Of a stretch of 64,000 nucleotides of DNA, positions 57,772 through 64,000 are shown piece by piece (the stretch's first letter is position 1; every line of letters begins with the position of its first letter). Source of the stretch: Paragonimus westermani (Eukaryota > Platyhelminthes > Trematoda > Plagiorchiida > Troglotrematidae); NCBI GenBank assembly GCA_008508345.1, contig QNGE01001691.1, forward strand, positions 1-64,000, written 5' to 3'. Made by a program: the position numbers and the translations under genes. Under the pieces are notes generated by a model that worked only from the letters and a program-made list of their open reading frames with translations, searched no databases and was not told where the DNA came from.

Positions 57772-60700
57772 TGCGGCTGAAAAATATGTAGCCAGAGATA
57801 ATATACTACTACAGCACCAAAAAAGAAAACTAGCTAAAATACCGCTTGTTTAGCTTACTCACTATATATATAATTCCTACATAGTTTATTTTTATTTTTA
57901 TGGGCTGATTGTAGCGCCAAGCGATTCCATAACGAAGTTGCATATACTCCCGGTTAATAGATCATTTCTTAGTGCTCAGTATGAAGAATACAACGTTGGA
58001 AGCAATTATTCACTGTAAACCATCCGTAGTATTACCCGTGGTATGTGGTTTAACACACCCCTTGCGTTGCATTATGGGCCATACAGTTCAAATTGGCACC
58101 ATGGATCTGAAAGAATGGTCTCGGACATACTATTTTTTTGTGTTTGTGTCGTACTTGGCGTATTTCCTCTCTTTCTGTATACATCCATATTTTAGTGGAA
58201 TACATTGACTATCGACTTTTCGACGTTTACGACGCTTTTCCACAAAACCGGTCAAATTGTTTTCAAAAAGCGCAAGCGTAGCTGAACACGATAAGGTTTG
58301 GAGAGAAAATCTATTTCCAGTAGCCTTTCGAATCATAGCTGTTCCTGTCCAGCTTAGTGTATGGCCAACAGAAGTAGTGGAGAACTGAAAGTTAAGCTCA
58401 CGCCCATCCGAGTACATTCTAAGCATCGCTGGTTAATTTTTTTCTGCCCCAACGATTACTTAAAAGGGCAGACGGATTGATCTCAAGAAATGGAACAACG
58501 AATGTGACTCGTTCAGAACGTACTTGCATGCGTCGTGCTTAGTGAGCTACGCGGGTAAAGGAGATGGTACCTAGGTCATTTTGGATATTCTGTCACAGGC
58601 ATACGTAGAAGAACGTATGCAGAACAAGTTAGTGGAATGACAGCTGTTGCCGGGATCTCTTGAAGTGCCACACCGTCGTTAAACGGTGCACGTGATTGAC
58701 GAACGTATAAACAGACACAGAAAAATGACAGTGCTGCAGTAATCCTCGATTCAGTTAGTACATAGATATTCAATGTATTCGGAATTGATTACACGGATCA
58801 TTAGTCTTCAAATCAAGTTGATCTTTCAGAGTGGTTTCATTGTTTCATATTGAAACAAATAGAATGTCATGAACGCTAGTTAAGTTCAGGTTCGGATAAA
58901 GTCAGAACGAACAGAACATTTCCTTGATTGTTCCGGTGGATACATCTTGTTGAAACTGGAGTAGAAGCAGGATACAGCCAGACAAACGGAAGTCAACATA
59001 GATGCCCCTGATTTAAACTAAGAGCTAGCCGAGTGATTCTCACGCGACCAGCGTACCAGATACACGACGTAATGCGATAGAAACTTTGAAATAGTCTGGT
59101 TGAACTAGTAGTGATTGGCTAGATCCAGTAATGAAGGCAAGCATAGGAACCAGGATTAATGGAAAAATTACAGCTTAAGGGGTGGCGACTATTAGGTTTG
59201 TATAGCAAAAGTGGATTGCGGTCTTAGAATGCCTAACCTACACCAAAAGTCTCCGGTAGATTTTACGGGTGCTCAATGTTTTTAGATTGATCTCCAGTGA
59301 CCAATGGCCAACAGGCGAAGTCGTACTTGCGCCCTCACGTGATTCGAGCGAGGCCTGTTTGACTTGAGCGAATGCCGACAGGAACGTGTGGTTGTGCAGG
59401 CACACAATGCCCACAGAAGTCCGAGTCAGACTTACAAACTAGTATACGGCAGTTGATGGCCAACTTCCTCGTGATCGTCGAGAAAACTTCAAATACCCAC
59501 CTAATCTTTCTGACCCCTGTGAATATGACGGACTTTACAAACCACACGTCAGACAGAGGTCAACACGCATTACACATTCCAATGCTACTTTATTACGCGC
59601 TTAGCATAGAGGGTTTCACTGGTCGCTGCATCCTGGGTGCTGCCTCACACGCTTACAGAACACACCATCTATCGTCTTTCTGTAAGCCCGCCAAAGCATT
59701 TGTAACACATGAAAGCTTTTGCTGACATCCTGTTGTCGTTAGCTACAGAACTTCAAACTACTCGGCGGGCAGGTTCGTTCTTTCTGTATGGCATAGCAGT
59801 GGCGGAGCTAGTGCGCAGTTTATTTACACTAATCACCCCGTTATTTACGTCCACAGCTGGTTCAAAATCGTATACGACTTCTCTCACAAGTGTGTACAAC
59901 CTATCACATCCTAAAGTCTTCTTTAATTCTTATTGGCAGCGCTTTCGGTAACTCAGTAATCGCGTTGAGTTAGGGCAGTTTTTAGTTTTCAACTTTTGTT
60001 CTTGAAACTGTGTGAGTTCGCTCAGAATTGATGTCTTCTTGTGGGCTTTTTCGTTTACATTACAGCCTTCCAGACTTTTTTGTATCTAGCATTTCTGTTG
60101 CCACCAATATCATGAAACCCGCTGTTTAGTCAAATGTGGATTTTTACTGTTCAGGTGCACACCTCTATTTGCCACTTTGTTTGGCCTTAAACTTATCAAA
60201 TGAACGGAGTCACTAACCTGGACGTTCGACCAATAAAACGGAGACCGTTATTTCCTCGAGGAACGTCAGAAAGTCACTTCACGATATCCGTTATACTGGT
60301 TCTTGAATGCCGTCTATTTATACTAGTTTTAAATAGTCAGATAGCATACCTACTCATAATAAATTTGAGTGAATAACCGTTTAGACTGAACACAGTAAGG
60401 AGCAGCTAAACTAGTCCCTTGCTTTCACTTTGTTGCCTTTGCGTCCTTTGACGTTATATCTCATTTTGTTAGCCTTGAACTATTTGTCATAACCAACTTC
60501 CTTGATTGCCTTACGGCCATATGTCTTCTAAAGGCTGTTAGCACGAACGATTACATGACTTCATTATTCAGTGAGATAACTAGGCATAGTTAGATTATCC
60601 CACCCTCCATAATTGGAGTGAGTTTGTTAGATCCCTTTTCTCCTGAAAAATCGGTTATAGATATCGGTTAAAACCACGGGAGAGCTAGCCTGACTGTTTT

Positions 60701-61083
60701 TATAAATTAGATGATGGCATACTTCATATTCAGTTGTCACTGCAGCCCAGGTAGCAGAAGGAATGCCAGGCGTGTTCCCATCTCGTGTAAGGATGTGTAG
60801 ATTAAGTCCTTACCCCTTAGTTTCTGACACAACGCTACATGCACTGTCACCCAACAGTCGCTTCACCTTTGGATTTAAATACTACACGTTTCTGAACTGC
60901 CTAGATACGCGTGTATGTCAGGCAAGTGTCAAATGTACTCCCATGGATCCACTCTAACTTGCAATTTTAATTATAGATCTAGAGGTTACTGTTAAATGTC
61001 TTACATCAGTCACTCTGTTCATCAAACTTGCATGTTTCTCCCGTGCTTACTAGATTTCCCCACAAGCGAAGTAATGGATCACA
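57772..61083. other. Unassigned intergenic sequence
   Basis: About 3.3 kb. Openings at 57972-58208, 58426-58130 (minus) and 59372-59725 have no recognised domain. If the DNAJC5-like gene continues to the right, this is intron; no exon with an HPD motif or cysteine string was seen. Confidence 0.35.
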
Positions 61084-61840
61084 GTCTGCCGTGCTCAGAA
61101 GTGCAAAGTGCTTCCACGGGATTGCTGTGATCACGTAGATTTGATGTTAGGTAACGTAGTCATAGAGGTTGTTGACTGGTTTGTGTACCTGGGAAGCTGT
61201 ATCAGCGGCGGTGTTGGAGGTGTAGGGGATGAAATAGAAGCGCGCATCTCCAAGGCTAAGACAGCATTCGCTAATTTGGGACATCTCTGGCGACAGAGAG
61301 GTATTTCTCTGAAGCTCAAAGGTCGCGTATATAAGACAACGGTGAGGGCCGTATTACGTTACAGCAGCGAAAGCTGGCCGCTCAGGGTACAAGACGTGAA
61401 CCGTCTTCAAGTATTCGACCACCGATGTTTGCATTCAGTCGCTCGTATCGGGTTGTACCAGCGTGTAAGTAACGAAGAGGTTAGAGAGCGAGTGTTTGGT
61501 ATTGACTGTCAAATGAGTTCTTTTGCACAGTCTCTACGTTTGCACAGGCCTAGATGGTTAGGTCATGTATTAAGGATGCCAGCTAGTCGTCTTCCACACC
61601 GTGCACTGTTCGCGGGCACTGCGACCGACTGTTGTAAGTTGCGAGATGGACGGATAATGACCTGGTGTAGGGAAATGAAGTCGTTCACAAAGGGTTTGCC
61701 ACTGTAGATCGAGTTCGTCCCCCGTGCTAGGGCCCTCGCTACTCACAGAGTCGGTGGCTGGAGACGTTAGGTGAGATGGCGTCTAATCGAACTCAGTGGC
61801 GTGAATGTTGTCTTTGTTTGGCTGAGTTATCTGTGAAGTG
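61084..61840 (+). pseudogene. RTE-like retrotransposon RT C-terminal region
   Basis: Begins KCKVLPRD at about 61110 and runs 199 codons open from 61108 to 61707, with FVYLGSCISGG, EARISKAKTAFANLGHLWR, LKGRVYKTTVRAVLRYSSES, VFDHRCLHSVARIG, and RLHRPRWLGHVLRMPASRLP. These are the conserved blocks after the RT core of RTE-clade elements. After 61707 the translation continues in another frame (DRVRPP, then SRWLETL and EMASNRTQWRECCLCLAELS) to about 61840, implying small indels. The RT active site and endonuclease are not present: the insertion is 5'-truncated. Confidence 0.85.
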
Positions 61841-62130
61841 AGTGCACTTAACAGTGCGGGGCAGTAAAAACCGTAAGGAAGCTGTCTTGCTGATGACGCC
61901 TTACTCTCACTTGCAGCTCGGTTGTTTGTTTGCAAGATGTAGGCATCTTGATGTTGAATGTTTGAATATAGACGTAGTTATTTTCAGTAGTTAGGTCCCT
62001 TTCTCACCCCTTTCCTTTCTATTCCTCTCTTTCTATATAGGGTTTGCTTTCTCTTCATGGTTATGTGGCAGTTATGCATTAGTGTGAACCACTGATGTAT
62101 TGCTGTCTATGATGATGATGTCTGTCGTGC
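61084..62130 (+). mobile_element. RTE-like element, 5'-truncated, with GAT-repeat tail
   Basis: The RT C-terminal region is followed by about 290 bp of 3' UTR shared with 55824-56065, ending GATGATGATGTC near 62110-62122. A microsatellite-like terminus is typical of RTE elements. Confidence 0.8.
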
Positions 62131-62479
62131 TGACATAATACAGATATGATGTTACCAACCACTTTCCTTTGTGCCCTATTTTTTTGCAAGGCCCTTCACA
62201 ATCTCAACGTGTAAAGTTTTGTGCTGAGATTTGGACTGCACAGTGAAAATTTTGAGGTTGTTGCCATTTTTTTTACCTGAGAAACGGTTTCTAAACCGCT
62301 GGGTTGTGGCAGAAAAAATCAGAACTTGCATTTATACAGCAAAAGCAGTCTCCGTCCGCTTATGTCTTCAATATCAAGACGAGGTTCCACGTACATTTAT
62401 TTTCGCAACCATTGTTAGAACGCTATGACTAGGAATACGAATCGTTATATCCAAGGACTAAAGGTACGGGGTTATCGTA

Positions 62480-62700
62480 TTTTTTATCACCGATGTTTGT
62501 GTTTAGTTGTGCACATCGGTTAACATCAGCAGATAAACGGTAAGAGATGGTTGACAGACGGATCCTTGCTTTTGATGATCGGGGAAAATCACTCATTGGA
62601 ATCCGGAAAGTATGCAAGTTTAATTTTTTAGGTCATGCAGTAAGAATGCTAATTTTTAGCTCGTCACACACTGTTCGAGCAGTTCCCCATAATGTATGGG
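62480..62700 (+). pseudogene. Decayed RTE-like RT C-terminal fragment
   Basis: DNA similar to 61415-61615: ATCACCGATGTTTGTGTT, GGTCATGCAGTAAGAATGCT and CACACTGTTCGAGCAGT mirror the DHRCL, GHVLRM and PHRALFA coding positions of the better copy. Frames are broken. Probably an independent, older insertion. Confidence 0.6.
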
Positions 62701-62869
62701 GTGTTCAGTATGTGACAACAAAGTCCAACAAAGCGGCCACTGGCACGATGAGAGCTGTATTTTTACCAACGGTAATACGTCAGGGATTCACACTGTGTTT
62801 GACTACAATGCACCAAATGAATAAAGAATTCTAGGTTACTGATAAAAGAAGGGTCGGGCCGGTATTCGG

Positions 62870-63000
62870 GTACCTGTATGCATAAGCTACAACAGTCGGC
62901 ATAAAGGTGTTCACGTCCTGCAAATAACTTTCCGTGGTTGCAAGTGAGAGTAAGACGGCATTTGCAAAATGACTTCCCCGCACTTTGAACGGTTCCGTCT
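62870..63000 (-). mobile_element. RTE-like 3' UTR fragment, inverted
   Basis: The reverse complement contains AGTGCGGGGAAGT, TCTTACTCTCACTTGCA and TTTGCAGGACGTG in the order found at 61854-61950. Short and diverged. Confidence 0.5.
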
Positions 63001-64000
63001 GGTTAATTGCCCTTATTCTCGGACACTTCAGTCAGCCAACTATAGGATTAACTGCACTGAACCCGGTTAACTCCTGCATTTCAGAGACCGCGTAGATACT
63101 CGATTCCCCGACCAGTCAAGTAAATTGGACAGTTCCTAACTTGGTGGCTTCTAGGCCTTCAACTGGCCATTTTTTGTCATACGATAGTGTTCTGGGAGCT
63201 TGACAAAGAGTATGCGACCTAAAGAGCTATGGTTTAGCACCGTGGATGTACCTCTGTGTTGTGTTCCGGTATGTGGGTGGGTGAGCAGCTCTTTGTTGTC
63301 GTTTTTAGTGGTTACTCACCGGTATCAATAGTTGCCTTCGGCTGAACGCAGACGTTGATGAACAACAAGCCCAACGTACTTTATGGCCCCATCCTTTAGT
63401 GATCAGTCTTTATAACTTCAATATAGAAGTTTCTGTATGGTCTTACAACTTCTACCTTAATTTTAGATGAAACACTTTTGCAACCAAAGATGTCGTAACT
63501 GGTCGACAATCGCTTTTGTCCTGCATGTTTTTCTAGCGAAATGTGCTTCACCCTGAAGAATACTACCCCTTCCGGGGTAAACAGAGCGTCTAGCTACCTC
63601 CAAAACGTTATCATACATTCTAAAACATATGGCAGATTTGGTGCAGTGCCTTACACATGTAACCAGCAAAGCTTATAGCAAAAGACTTGATAAAACGGAG
63701 TATGTTATCTGGTTTGGTTAATGAACTTGTCCAATAACAGAACCTTGTTTTCAGCATAGTTCGGGTCAATCATTTTCCCACCGCATGAGTACCATAGACA
63801 GTTCTTTATTTTGTCCTTGATGTGACTAACTCAGAATGGAAAATTGGGCAGCGTTGATGAGTACCGATTTTGTTGCTGAGTGTGTTTGTCAGCCTCATAT
63901 AGACTCTGACCTGAGTTGATAGAGGGGGGTAGGACGCCTGATATATGTTTGTTCAGTTGTTTGCACAACAACACATTTCTGCAACCCCGCCTGTACACTT
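63001..64000. other. Unassigned sequence
   Basis: No gene, repeat copy or RNA recognised. One 68-codon minus-strand opening (63669-63463) without motifs. Confidence 0.35.

Noticed and set aside
59372..59725. 117-codon plus-strand frame as a gene
   Set aside because: No recognisable motif; the antisense strand is also partly open, as expected for chance.
1..64000. CRISPR arrays, rRNA genes or bacterial operons
   Set aside because: No regularly spaced repeats, no rRNA signatures, and coding content interrupted by introns and retroelements; the window is eukaryotic.

Overview
This window looks like nuclear DNA of a flatworm (Platyhelminthes), probably a tapeworm. That is an inference from three things: decayed CR1-like, RTE-like and Ty3/gypsy retroelements of a kind common in flatworm genomes; GT-AG introns as short as 38 bp; and very low gene density. 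No bacterial operons, rRNA genes or CRISPR arrays were seen. Most reading frames over 60 codons are chance openings in repeat-rich intergenic DNA.

Layout. 1.5-3.5 kb: minus-strand gypsy pol relic. 3.6-4.0 kb: two copies of an ATT-tailed dispersed repeat, cut by a 2-N gap. 4.2-8.6 kb: a candidate CACTA/EnSpm-like DNA transposon with inverted subterminal repeats, a tnp2-like transposase and a second gene resembling DUF4806 proteins. 10.2-17.5 kb: more ATT-tailed repeats and two CR1-like relics, one with a nested insertion. 20-21.7 kb: weak gypsy gag and LTR-like remnants. 26-28.5 kb: another CR1-like relic, a CR1 3' tail, and a 0.34 kb element with 44-bp perfect inverted repeats around a tRNA-Met-like Pol III unit. 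29.4-38.4 kb: little that can be assigned. 38.4-40.7 kb: a CR1-like element with an intact 711-codon reverse transcriptase frame. 40.66-53.66 kb: a 6,499-bp unit present twice, separated by one N, very probably an unmerged contig overlap and not biology. Each copy carries the first two exons of a cysteine-string protein gene (DNAJC5-like), the only confident host gene here. 53.5-57.8 kb: a near full-length but broken minus-strand CR1-like element (ORF1 with zinc finger, endonuclease, RT), interrupted by an RTE 3' tail. 61-63 kb: RTE relics.

The window is therefore mainly a record of nested retrotransposition around one neuronal co-chaperone gene. Coordinates of decayed elements are approximate because they were delimited by eye; family assignments rest on recognised motifs, not on searches.
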